Of a DNA stretch of 64,000 nucleotides, positions 8,099 through 15,849 are shown piece after piece. A program made the position numbers and the translations under genes. The notes below the pieces were generated by a model. The model saw only the letters and a list, made by a program, of their open reading frames with translations. It searched no databases and had not been told where the DNA came from. How positions within the stretch are numbered: position 1 is the first letter of the stretch; each line of letters opens with the position of its first letter. The DNA is from Roseospira navarrensis. Its GTDB lineage: Bacteria > Pseudomonadota > Alphaproteobacteria > Rhodospirillales > Rhodospirillaceae. The DNA lies in assembly GCF_009601025.1 (NCBI RefSeq), contig NZ_WIVE01000009.1:1-64000 (forward strand). The letters run 5' to 3'.

Positions 8099-8956
8099 TT
8101 ACAACCGGATCGGCCCCCATACCCGCGCGGGCTCGGCCATGGCGGCCCGGCCCGCCAGCAGCGCGAGCTCGCGCCCCCCGGTGGGAACCGTCGCCTCCAG
8201 CACGGCGAACAGGCCCGACACGGCGGCGCTCAGGGCCACCTGGGGGCGGGGATCCAGAAGCCAGTGATGCAGGAACAGGGCGGCCAGCAGATCGCCCGCG
8301 CCGTTCGGCGCCTGGGGAAAGCGCAGCCGGGGCGAGGCCACCACCCAGGCCGCGCCGCCGGCCGTCACCAGGCAGCGGGCCGCCGACGGTTCCGGTCCGT
8401 CCGGCGCGTCCACGCTGGTCACGACCACCACCGGCGGCCCGAGTGCCGACAGCGTCCTGGCGGCCTCCACGGTCGCGGCCAGATCGGGGCAGGGGCGGCC
8501 GGTCAGCACCTCCAGCTCGAAGCGGTTGGGGGTGGCGATGGTGGCCCGGGGAATCAGCAGCCGCCGCATGGCCTCGGGAATCGCGTCGTCCACGTAGAGC
8601 CCCGGGCCCGTGTCGCCCATCACCGGGTCGCACAGGTAGGGCAGGGCGGCGCGGTCCGCGCGGGCCGCGTCCACCACCTCGGCCACCGCCTCCGCCGTCC
8701 CGGGCTGGCCCAGATAGCCCGACAGCACGGCCTCGCGCGCCGGCCACGCCGCATGATCCGCCAGCCCGCGCAGGCAGGCCGCCACCAGATCGGGGGGGAC
8801 CGCGCCGCCCTGGAACGCGCCGTGGCCGGGGTGATTGGAAAACAGGACGGTGTGCACGGGCCAGACATCGCGGCCCAGGAACTGGAGCGCGGGCACGGCG
8901 ACAGCGTTGCCCACGTGCCCGGCGGAGACGTGGCTCTGGATCGACAGGACGGCCAT
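8099..8956 (-). CDS. pdxY: Pyridoxal kinase, PdxY-like
   Basis: Phosphorylates pyridoxal at the 5' position with ATP in vitamin B6 salvage. The N-terminus MAVLSIQSHVSAGHVGNAVA and the following VWPVHTVLFSNHPGHG match the PdxY subgroup of the ribokinase-like fold, and the C-terminal NGAGDLLAALF carries the Gly-Ala-Gly-Asp catalytic loop. Length 285 is usual. The ATG at 8956 is chosen because it fits the family start; the ribosome-binding site is weak and the frame stays open upstream. The gene is transcribed divergently from the lyase gene at 9136 and ends at the 28-bp inverted repeat. Confidence 0.85.
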   Translation of the reverse strand: MAVLSIQSHVSAGHVGNAVAVPALQFLGRDVWPVHTVLFSNHPGHGAFQGGAVPPDLVAACLRGLADHAAWPAREAVLSGYLGQPGTAEAVAEVVDAARADRAALPYLCDPVMGDTGPGLYVDDAIPEAMRRLLIPRATIATPNRFELEVLTGRPCPDLAATVEAARTLSALGPPVVVVTSVDAPDGPEPSAARCLVTAGGAAWVVASPRLRFPQAPNGAGDLLAALFLHHWLLDPRPQVALSAAVSGLFAVLEATVPTGGRELALLAGRAAMAEPARVWGPIRL

Positions 8957-9135
8957 GAGGCGAGAGAATTCCGGTTCGGAAACGGTGGCGGGTGCGGCGG
9001 GGCGGCGGTTTGCGCTGCGGTACGCAGCTTGCCACGTCCCGGCGTTCATTTATAGTGTGCCGCCCCGCGTCCCCGGTCACGCCCTGGGTGATGCCGGGTC
9101 CCGTCAGGACAGGAACGAACCGGAGGAATTCCATC

Positions 9136-10032
9136 ATGGCTGCTCCCGCCCGTCCCCGCCGCAGCGTGCTCTACATGCCCGGGTCGAACACCCGTGCGCT
9201 GGAGAAGGCGAAGACGCTCGCCGCCGACGGCCTGATCCTGGACCTGGAAGATGCCGTCGCCCCCGACGCCAAGGTGGAGGCCCGCGCCAATGTGGTCGCC
9301 GCCGCCGCCAGCGGGGGCTATGGCAAGCGAGAGGTGCTGATCCGCACCAACGGGCTGAACACCCCGTGGGGCTATGCCGACATCGAGGCCGCCGCGAGCA
9401 GCGGCTGTGACGGCGTGCTGCTGCCCAAGGTGGAAAGCGCCGACACCGTCCGGCAGGTCGAGGCCATCCTGGAGGCCAAGGGCGCGCCCGAGACGACGCT
9501 GATCTGGTGCATGATGGAAACCCCGCTGGGCATGCTGCACGCGGCGGAGATCGCCGGCGCCTCGCCCCGGCTGGGCGGCTTCGTCATGGGCACGTCCGAT
9601 CTGGCCAAGGATCTGCACTGCCATCACACGCCGATGCGCCTGCCCATGGTCACCTCGCTGGGTCTGTGCCTGCTGGCCGCCCGCGCCCATGGGCTGGCCA
9701 TCCTGGATGGCGTGTACCTGGACCTGAACGACGCCGAGGGCTTCGCCGCCGCCTGTCGCCAGGGCCTGGAGATGGGCTTCGACGGCAAGACGCTGATCCA
9801 CCCCAAGACCGTGGCCGCCGCCAACGACGCCTTCGCGCCGAGCGCGGACGAGGTGGCCTGGTCGCGCCGCATCATCGAGGCCCACGCCGAGGCCGAGAAG
9901 GCGGGGCAGGGCGTCGTGGTCGTGGACGGCAAGCTGGTCGAGAACCTGCACGTGGTGAACGCGCGCCGGCTGGTCGCGCTCGCCGATGCCATTGCGGCGC
10001 TTGAGGCCGATCTGGCCGCCGCGCAGGGCTGA
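9136..10032 (+). CDS. mcl1: HpcH/HpaI aldolase-citrate lyase family protein, likely L-malyl-CoA/beta-methylmalyl-CoA lyase
   Basis: Cleaves beta-methylmalyl-CoA to glyoxylate and propionyl-CoA and malyl-CoA to acetyl-CoA and glyoxylate in acetate assimilation. The 298-residue protein has the CitE-like TIM-barrel features: RSVLYMPGSNTRALEKA (residues 9-25), the metal-binding ILDLEDAVAPDAK, and later EAKGAPETTLIWCMMETPLG and GFVMGTSDLAKDL. The start follows a strong GGAGGAATT site with good spacing. The mesaconyl-CoA hydratase gene 86 bp downstream makes the ethylmalonyl-CoA pathway role much more likely than a CitE role. The downstream partner shares the direction, so co-transcription is expected. 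Confidence 0.82.
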   Translation: MAAPARPRRSVLYMPGSNTRALEKAKTLAADGLILDLEDAVAPDAKVEARANVVAAAASGGYGKREVLIRTNGLNTPWGYADIEAAASSGCDGVLLPKVESADTVRQVEAILEAKGAPETTLIWCMMETPLGMLHAAEIAGASPRLGGFVMGTSDLAKDLHCHHTPMRLPMVTSLGLCLLAARAHGLAILDGVYLDLNDAEGFAAACRQGLEMGFDGKTLIHPKTVAAANDAFAPSADEVAWSRRIIEAHAEAEKAGQGVVVVDGKLVENLHVVNARRLVALADAIAALEADLAAAQG

Positions 10033-10118
10033 CCCCCGCCGGCCCCGCCGGCCCGTCGTCCGCTTCGTCCTATTATCCGCCCCCATGGCCATCCCCTTGG
10101 CCGTCCAGGAGAGTCCCG

Positions 10119-11198
10119 ATGACCGCGAGTCCCCACTCGAAGACCAACCCCGGGAACTATTTCGAGGATTTCCACCTCGATCAGGAGATCGTCCATTCGA
10201 CCCCGCGCACGGTCACCGAGGGCGACCAGGCGCTTTACATCGCGCTGTACGGGTCGCGCTTTCCGCTGCATTGCTCGGCGGAAATGGCCATGGACCTGGG
10301 CTATGACGACATGCCGCTGGAGGACATGCTGGTCTTCCACATGGTGTTCGGCAAGAGCGTCCCCGACATCTCGCTGAACGCCATCGCCAACCTGGGCTAT
10401 GCGGAATGCGTCTTCGGTGTGCCCGTGTACGCCGGCGACACGCTGCGGGCCACGTCGCGCGTGATCGGCCTGAAGGAGAACTCCAACCGCAAGGCGGGCG
10501 TGGTCTACGTCCGCACCACAGGCGTGAACCAGGACGACGAGGTGGTGGTGGACTATGTGCGCTGGGTCATGGTGCGCAAGCGCCATCCCGGCGACGACAG
10601 CACCCCCCTCAATCCGCCGGAGATCCCGGAGCTGACCGACGTGGTGCCGGCCGCCGACCTGATCGTGCCCGACGGACTGGACCTGAACGACTACGACCCC
10701 GAACTGGTCGGACAGGAACATCTGTGGGAGGACTATGCGGTCGGTGAGCGAATCGACCACCATGGCGGCATGACCCTGGAGGACGCCGAGCACCAGATGG
10801 CGACGCGCCTGTACCAGAACACCGCCAAGGTCCACTTCAACCACATGTTCCAGGCCCAGGGCCCGATGGGCCGCCGTCTGATCTATGGCGGGCACATCAT
10901 CAGTCTGGCCCGGGCGATGAGCTTCAACGGCATGGCCAACGGCTTCCGCGTGGCGGCCATCAACGCCGGCGCGCATGTGAACGGGTGCTTCGCGGGCGAC
11001 ACCATCCAGGCCTGGACCGAGGTGCTGGACAAGATGGAGCTGCCCGACCGCGCCGATGTGGGCGCGCTGCGCCTGCGCACGGTGGCCGTGAAGGACCGGG
11101 AGTGCGGGGACTTCCCGTACAAGGACGAGGACGGCCGGTACCAGGACGGCGTGGTGCTGGACCTGGACTACACCGTGCTGATGCCCCGGCGCGTGTAG
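10119..11198 (+). CDS. mch: Mesaconyl-CoA hydratase (MaoC-type double hot-dog)
   Basis: Hydrates mesaconyl-CoA to beta-methylmalyl-CoA, the step before the lyase encoded just upstream in the ethylmalonyl-CoA pathway. The 359-residue protein contains two MaoC-like hot-dog halves: an N-terminal one (YFEDFHLDQEI, then VYAGDTLRATSRV around residues 105-117) and a C-terminal one (YAVGERIDHHGGMTLEDAEH from about residue 206 and the YGGHIISLARAMSFNG block near 253). This length and the opening NPGNYFEDF are characteristic of Mch rather than of single-domain enoyl-CoA hydratases. The pair with the lyase gene is the strongest support. Confidence 0.87.
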   Translation: MTASPHSKTNPGNYFEDFHLDQEIVHSTPRTVTEGDQALYIALYGSRFPLHCSAEMAMDLGYDDMPLEDMLVFHMVFGKSVPDISLNAIANLGYAECVFGVPVYAGDTLRATSRVIGLKENSNRKAGVVYVRTTGVNQDDEVVVDYVRWVMVRKRHPGDDSTPLNPPEIPELTDVVPAADLIVPDGLDLNDYDPELVGQEHLWEDYAVGERIDHHGGMTLEDAEHQMATRLYQNTAKVHFNHMFQAQGPMGRRLIYGGHIISLARAMSFNGMANGFRVAAINAGAHVNGCFAGDTIQAWTEVLDKMELPDRADVGALRLRTVAVKDRECGDFPYKDEDGRYQDGVVLDLDYTVLMPRRV

Positions 11199-11301
11199 CC
11201 GGGGGCGCGCGCCCTCCTGGAGGACGGGTTCGCCCCGAAGGCGGACCCCGCCAGGGGAGGTGCCGTACGCGGCGGTTCCATCCGGGTGGCGTCGCCGCGC
11301 G

Positions 11302-12291
11302 CTACTGCGCGGGCGGGGCCATCATGGGGTCGGCCGGGCGTTCGGTGAACGCCACCTCGATCTGCACGGCGTCGGGCAGCCGGTTGCGAAGGGTGATGCG
11401 GAACGGTGCCGTCTCGCCCGGTGGCAGCGCGTCCACGGGCGGCGGTGCGGTCATCTGCTGAACCATCGCGCCGGCCTCGTCGTTCAGCGTCAGACGCAGG
11501 CCCGGCACGGGCCGTTCGACCTCGCTGATATTGTTGATGAACCCGCGCACCACCAGGATCTCGTCGTCATCGACCATCTCGCGGGTGGGCACCACGTTCT
11601 CGAACTCCAGGCCGAGGCCCGGGCGGGTGAGCGGAATGCCGAGCGCGGTGTAGACCGGCTCGGCCGCGGGCACCACGCCCACGACGGTGTCGCGCAGGAA
11701 ATAAAGCCCACCCAGCGCGCCGGCCACGACCACCACGCCCACCATCAGCCAGGAGGCCCAGGCCGGCGGACGGCGGCGGCCGCGCGCCTGATCGCCCAGG
11801 CGGCCGCGCAGCACGCCGGGCAAATCGTCGTCGCCGAACGTGTCGCGGTCGTCGGATGTCCGGTCGCTGCGGCCCGTGCGCTCCTTCTCCTGGGATTCCA
11901 GGCGGGCCAGGATGTCGTCGAAATCGAAGTCGTCACTGTCGTCGGCGGCCGATCCGGCTGCATCGCGGCCCGAGCCGTCCGGCCAGACATCGCGACCACG
12001 CCCCTCCGGCGGTTCGCTGGTCATGGGGGGCACGTCGTCCTCGGCCTCATCGACCGGGGGCGGCGGCGCCATGCCCAGATGCTCGGACAGCGGCCCATGA
12101 TCGCCGGGCGGCGGCTCGGCGGGTGGGGCGGCGTCCGTGGCCGGGGTGGGCGGCGGGGTTTCGGTTCCGGGCGCCGGGTGCTGGTGCCACTTGTGACCGC
12201 ACCGCGCGCACTTCAGCGTGCGCCCGGTTTGGCCGAGGGCCCGGTCCGGCACGGAAAAACGGGTTCCGCAGTTGGGGCAGGGAATTTTCAT
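11302..12291 (-). CDS. Zinc-ribbon (MJ0042-type) DUF3426 membrane protein
   Basis: A 329-residue protein with an N-terminal zinc ribbon (CPNC at residues 5-8 and CARC near 28-31), a long acidic, proline-rich linker, one transmembrane helix around residues 178-198 (WASWLMVGVVVVAGALGGL) and a C-terminal beta-rich DUF3426 domain (LEFENVVPTREMVDDDEILV then RGFINNISEVERPVP). The ribbon would be cytoplasmic and the DUF3426 domain periplasmic. Function of the family is unknown, but it is often encoded beside ftsEX in alphaproteobacteria, as here, where it faces away from ftsE across 151 bp. A link to cell division is an inference from this conserved position. Confidence 0.8.
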   Translation of the reverse strand: MKIPCPNCGTRFSVPDRALGQTGRTLKCARCGHKWHQHPAPGTETPPPTPATDAAPPAEPPPGDHGPLSEHLGMAPPPPVDEAEDDVPPMTSEPPEGRGRDVWPDGSGRDAAGSAADDSDDFDFDDILARLESQEKERTGRSDRTSDDRDTFGDDDLPGVLRGRLGDQARGRRRPPAWASWLMVGVVVVAGALGGLYFLRDTVVGVVPAAEPVYTALGIPLTRPGLGLEFENVVPTREMVDDDEILVVRGFINNISEVERPVPGLRLTLNDEAGAMVQQMTAPPPVDALPPGETAPFRITLRNRLPDAVQIEVAFTERPADPMMAPPAQ

Positions 12292-12442
12292 GCGGCAATC
12301 GGTTGGCGGCTAAAGCTATGATCGTTATAGAACTTGGCGAGAACAGGCACAAGCGACCGGGCGTGAAATCCGACAGTCTCCGCGGGGGAATGGGGCCGGC
12401 GGGACCACCCGGGCGCCACCGGGACGCAGGCAGGGCGGGGCC

Positions 12443-13243
12443 ATGATGCGCGAGGCGGACGACGAAGGGCCGGAGGACGGTCTCGGCAGCGGCGGGGACG
12501 GCGCCGCCGTCGTGCGGTTCGATCAGGTCGGGTTGCGGTATGATCTGGGGCCGGAAATCTTTCGCGATATTGCGTTCACGCTGGACGCGGGCTCGTTCCA
12601 CTTCCTGACCGGCAGTTCCGGCGCCGGCAAGTCTTCGTTGCTCGGGCTGTGTTATCTGGCGCTGCGGCCGACTCGCGGTGCGGTCACCCTGTTCGGCCGC
12701 GACGTGACCCGCGCTCCGCGTACCGTGCTGCCGCGCCTGCGCCGCCGCATGGGCGTCGTCTTCCAGGACTTTCGCTTGATCAATCACCTGTCCGCCATGG
12801 ACAATGTGGCCCTGCCGCTGCGGGTGGCCGGGGTGCCCGAGTCCGACATCCGCCATCACGTCCCCGAACTGCTGGCCTGGGTCGGGCTGGCCGACCACCT
12901 GGATGCGCGGCCGCCGACTCTGTCGGGCGGCCAGAAGCAGCGGGTGGCGATCGCGCGGGCCGTCATCAACCGGCCGGACCTGCTGCTGGCGGACGAGCCG
13001 ACCGGGAACGTGGACGACCGCATCGCCACGCGCCTGCTGCACCTGTTCGAGGAACTGAACAAGATGGGCACCACGGTCCTGATCGCCACCCACAACGAGC
13101 AGCTTGTGCGCCGGTTTCCCCATCCGCGCCTGCACCTGGACGCGGGCGGGCTGACCTGCCTGCCGCCGCTGCCGGCCACCGATCCCGCGCCCGCCGCCGC
13201 CGCCGGTCCGCAACGGCCGCGCGCCGGTCAGCGGCCCGTCTGA
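12443..13243 (+). CDS. ftsE: Cell division ATP-binding protein FtsE
   Basis: ATPase of the FtsEX complex, which couples cytokinesis to periplasmic peptidoglycan hydrolysis. Walker A GSSGAGKS is at residues 57-64, followed by the Q-loop VVFQDFRL, the ABC signature LSGGQKQR and Walker B LLLADEPTGNVD. The Asn-Val after the Walker B glutamate is typical of FtsE. The protein has about 20 extra N-terminal residues of low complexity and a C-terminal Pro/Ala-rich tail, so a start slightly downstream cannot be excluded. FtsX begins 36 bp later. Confidence 0.93.
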   Translation: MMREADDEGPEDGLGSGGDGAAVVRFDQVGLRYDLGPEIFRDIAFTLDAGSFHFLTGSSGAGKSSLLGLCYLALRPTRGAVTLFGRDVTRAPRTVLPRLRRRMGVVFQDFRLINHLSAMDNVALPLRVAGVPESDIRHHVPELLAWVGLADHLDARPPTLSGGQKQRVAIARAVINRPDLLLADEPTGNVDDRIATRLLHLFEELNKMGTTVLIATHNEQLVRRFPHPRLHLDAGGLTCLPPLPATDPAPAAAAGPQRPRAGQRPV

Positions 13244-13279
13244 GCCCCACCCCGTCCGCGCCGAGTCCGGTCCGCCATC

Positions 13280-14173
13280 ATGCACACCGACCTTCCCCTT
13301 GCCCGCGACCGATCCAGCACCCTGGTGACGGTGCTGGTCGCCGTGATGGTGTTCCTGGCCGTGCTGGCGGCGGCGGGGGGGCTGGCGCTGGACAACGTGC
13401 TGGACCGCTGGACCCGCGACGTGGCCGGTAACCTGACGGCGCAGATTCCACCCGTGCCCGGCCTGGGCGAGACCGCCAAGGCCGCGACCGACGAGCGGGT
13501 GGCGCGCGCCCTGGACGTGCTGCGCGCGCAGCCGGGGGTGGCGTCCGTGCGGGCGCTGAGCGGCGAGGAACTGACCGCCCTGATCGAGCCGTGGATCGGC
13601 GCCGGCGAGGTCCTGGAGGACCTGCCCATGCCGCGCCTGATCGACATCGTGATGCGCCCCGATGCGGTGCCGGAGGTCGATCCGGCGGCCATGGGCGAGG
13701 CTCTGCGTGCGGCGGTTCCCGGGGCCACCCTGGACGAGCACCGCCTGTGGCTGTCCCGCCTGCTGGACCTGGGCCAGGCCGTCGGGCTGCTGGGCCTGAC
13801 CGTGGTGCTGGTGATCGGGGCCGCGACCGCCGTGGCGGTGATCCATGCCACGCACGCCGGACTGGCGACCCATCGCCCGGTGATCGAGATCCTGCACATG
13901 ATCGGCGCGCAGGACGACTACATCGCGCGGCAGTTCGCCGCCCACGCGCTGTTGCAGGGGTTGAAAGGCGGGGCCGGGGGTTTCATGCTGGCCCTGCCGG
14001 TCCTGGCCGGGATCGGGGTGCTGGTCGGCCGCATGAAGGGCGGCCTGGTTCCGTCCGTCGGACTGACGGTGGTGGACTGGATCCTGCTGACCACGCTGCC
14101 CTTCGCGGCCGCGGGCCTGGCCATGGTGACGGCCCGTCTCACGGTGCTGCGCACCCTGGCCCGTATGCCGTGA
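13280..14173 (+). CDS. ftsX: Cell division permease-like protein FtsX
   Basis: Membrane partner of FtsE. The 297-residue protein has a first transmembrane helix near residues 14-35, a periplasmic domain of about 130 residues (with LDVLRAQPGVASVRALSGEE), and three more helices in the C-terminal half around 168-190, 225-250 and 262-285, the classic 1+3 arrangement. Residues HATHAGLATHRPVIEILHMI lead into the cytoplasmic loop that contacts FtsE. Its stop overlaps the GTG of the next gene. FtsX does not itself transport a substrate. Confidence 0.92.
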   Translation: MHTDLPLARDRSSTLVTVLVAVMVFLAVLAAAGGLALDNVLDRWTRDVAGNLTAQIPPVPGLGETAKAATDERVARALDVLRAQPGVASVRALSGEELTALIEPWIGAGEVLEDLPMPRLIDIVMRPDAVPEVDPAAMGEALRAAVPGATLDEHRLWLSRLLDLGQAVGLLGLTVVLVIGAATAVAVIHATHAGLATHRPVIEILHMIGAQDDYIARQFAAHALLQGLKGGAGGFMLALPVLAGIGVLVGRMKGGLVPSVGLTVVDWILLTTLPFAAAGLAMVTARLTVLRTLARMP

Positions 14174-14901
14174 CCGTGCACAGGACGGACGAGCCCGTGC
14201 CCAGAGACCTCTCGCCCCGCGCCATGACCCGCAGGGTCCTGATCGTGCTGATCGTCCCGGTGGCCCTGGGCGTGGGGCTGCTGGCCGGCCTGATCTGGTA
14301 TGCCGCCGACATTCCGGTGGCGTCTTCGGCCGAGGACAGCCGCCGCGTCGATGCCATCGTGGTGCTGACCGGCGGCAGCGAACGGCTGCTGGAGGGCATC
14401 GACCTGCTGAAGCGCGACCTGGGGGCCGTGCTGTTCATCAGCGGCGTGCCGTCCCTGGTGGAGCCGGAACACCTGTGGCAGGCTCTGGGCATCACCCCGG
14501 CCCCCGAGGTCGCCGCCCGCGTCGTGCTCGGCCACGCCGCCGCCGACACCCAGGGCAATGCGCTGGAAACGCGGGCCTGGGTGCGCGCCAACGGCATCCG
14601 CAGCCTGCGCTTGGTCACGGCCGCCTATCACATGCGGCGGGCGCTGCTGGAGTTCCGCGCCCTGATGCCCGAGATCACCATGATCCCGCATCCGGTCTAT
14701 CCCCCGCACGTCAAGCAGGAGGAGTGGTGGCGCTTCCCCGGCACCGCCGGCCTGCTGGCGCGCGAGTACGCCAAGTATCTGGTGGCGCTGGCCCGGGTGG
14801 CGCTGGGGCTGCCGCCGGCCGACCTGCCGGAGGAGCCGCCGCCCGGGCTGCCCACGCACGCCCCTCTCGCCGCCGACCCGTCCGTCCCGGAGCCGACATG
14901 A
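14170..14901 (+). CDS. YdcF/SanA family (DUF218) membrane-anchored protein
   Basis: A DUF218 protein of 243 residues with one N-terminal membrane helix (RRVLIVLIVPVALGVGLLAG, about residues 20-42) and a soluble domain starting DAIVVLTGGSERLLEG, the usual glycine-rich entry of the family. Relatives such as ElyC and SanA act in envelope or peptidoglycan-precursor homeostasis. The GTG at 14170 overlaps the ftsX stop and implies coupled translation; an ATG at 14224, just before the membrane helix, is the alternative start. Its stop overlaps the plsC start (ATGA). Placement within the ftsEX operon supports a cell-envelope role. Confidence 0.8.
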   Translation: MTVHRTDEPVPRDLSPRAMTRRVLIVLIVPVALGVGLLAGLIWYAADIPVASSAEDSRRVDAIVVLTGGSERLLEGIDLLKRDLGAVLFISGVPSLVEPEHLWQALGITPAPEVAARVVLGHAAADTQGNALETRAWVRANGIRSLRLVTAAYHMRRALLEFRALMPEITMIPHPVYPPHVKQEEWWRFPGTAGLLAREYAKYLVALARVALGLPPADLPEEPPPGLPTHAPLAADPSVPEPT

Positions 14902-15620
14902 CCGTCCTGCGATCCCTGCTGTTCAACATCCTCTACGTGACCTGGACCCTGCTGCTGGGGATCCTCTATCTGCCCCTGCTGGCGGCGCCGCCGCGCGCCG
15001 TCCAGAGGGCCTGCAAGATCTGGCTGGCGGGCCTGCGCGGCATGGCCCGGGTGATCGCGGGCGTGCACTACCGGATCGAGGGGCGCGAGCACCTGCCGGC
15101 CCACGGCCCCGTGATCGTGGCCGCCAAGCACCAGAGCGCCTTCGATACCTTCCTGTTTCACGGGCTGCTGGACGATCCGGTCTATATCCTCAAACGGGAG
15201 CTGTTCCGCATTCCCTTCGTCGGGTGGTACATGCGGGCCGGCGGCATGATCGGGATCGACCGCGCCGCCGGGGCCCAGGCGCTGCGGGGCATGCTGCACG
15301 CCTGCGAGACGGCGCTGGCGGAGGGGCGACAGATCGTGATCTTCCCCGAGGGCACCCGCACCGCGCCCGGCGACAGCCGCCCGTATCATCCGGGCGTTGC
15401 CGCCCTCTACGCCCGTTTTCCGGACGTGCCGGTGGTGCCGGTGGCGCTGAACTCCGGCCTGCTGTGGGGCCGGCGGGCATTCCGCAAGGATCCGGGCACC
15501 GTGACCCTGCGCATGCTGCCGCCGGTGGAGCGCGGCCTTGATCGCCGGGCGTTTCTGAACACGCTGCACACCCGCATCGAAGAGGCCGTGGCCGCGCTGC
15601 CGCCTCCGGAACGGGAGTAA
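14898..15620 (+). CDS. plsC: 1-acyl-sn-glycerol-3-phosphate acyltransferase (PlsC)
   Basis: Acylates lysophosphatidic acid to phosphatidic acid at the inner membrane. The 240-residue protein has an N-terminal membrane helix (LLFNILYVTWTLLLGILYLP) and the acyltransferase motifs: KHQSAFDTF (H-x4-D, catalytic, about residues 76-84) and FPEGTRT (block III). Starts with an ATGA overlap on the preceding gene. Many related acyltransferases share these motifs, but length, membrane anchor and context favour PlsC. It closes the ftsE-ftsX-ydcF-plsC operon, followed immediately by a hairpin. Confidence 0.88.
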   Translation: MTVLRSLLFNILYVTWTLLLGILYLPLLAAPPRAVQRACKIWLAGLRGMARVIAGVHYRIEGREHLPAHGPVIVAAKHQSAFDTFLFHGLLDDPVYILKRELFRIPFVGWYMRAGGMIGIDRAAGAQALRGMLHACETALAEGRQIVIFPEGTRTAPGDSRPYHPGVAALYARFPDVPVVPVALNSGLLWGRRAFRKDPGTVTLRMLPPVERGLDRRAFLNTLHTRIEEAVAALPPPERE

Positions 15621-15621
15621 G

Positions 15622-15646
15622 CGGGTGGGTCCGACCCACCCGTTCA
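15622..15646 (+). terminator. Hairpin ending the ftsEX-ydcF-plsC operon
   Basis: A perfect 9-bp stem (15622-15630 with 15634-15642, CGGGTGGGT and ACCCACCCG) with a CCG loop begins two bases after the plsC stop. Only two T residues follow, so it may terminate weakly or mainly stabilise the 3' end. Confidence 0.55.
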
Positions 15647-15660
15647 GGGAGGGATAGGCC

Positions 15661-15669
15661 TGTGGATAA
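15661..15669 (-). promoter_or_regulatory. Perfect DnaA box upstream of nrdJ
   Basis: TGTGGATAA is the exact reverse complement of the DnaA consensus TTATCCACA. A degenerate second copy (TGTGGATGC) follows at 15673-15681. It lies 181 bp before the nrdJ start and upstream of the candidate promoter, the position expected for DnaA control of a ribonucleotide reductase gene. Confidence 0.6.
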
Positions 15670-15737
15670 GTCTGTGGATGCCGGCCGCCGACTCGCCGGC
15701 GTTCGGTCAGGCGGTTGGAACGAACCAGGAACATTGC

Positions 15738-15766
15738 TTGACGCATCGCGTCAGGGGTCGTACATC
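15738..15766 (+). promoter_or_regulatory. Candidate promoter for nrdJ
   Basis: TTGACG, a 17-base spacer and TACATC form a plausible housekeeping promoter; the -10 match is weak. A small palindrome GACGC-ATC-GCGTC overlaps the -35 and the start of the spacer and could be an operator. About 80 bp separate it from the nrdJ start. Confidence 0.35.
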
Positions 15767-15849
15767 TTCTCCGCGTCTGCGCGCGGGCGCGATGACCAGA
15801 CTTGGCCCCGCGATGCCGTCGCCCCCCGACACTCAGAGGACGCATTGCC

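Noticed and set aside
15630-15780. EcfG-type promoter upstream of nrdJ
   Set aside because: GGAAC occurs twice (around 15715 and 15728) but CGTT does not follow at 16-17 bases.
15621-15849. Cobalamin riboswitch upstream of nrdJ
   Set aside because: None of the core elements (B12 box, GGGAAGG, CCCCCGCAACTG) is present here, although they are unmistakable at 44591-44793.
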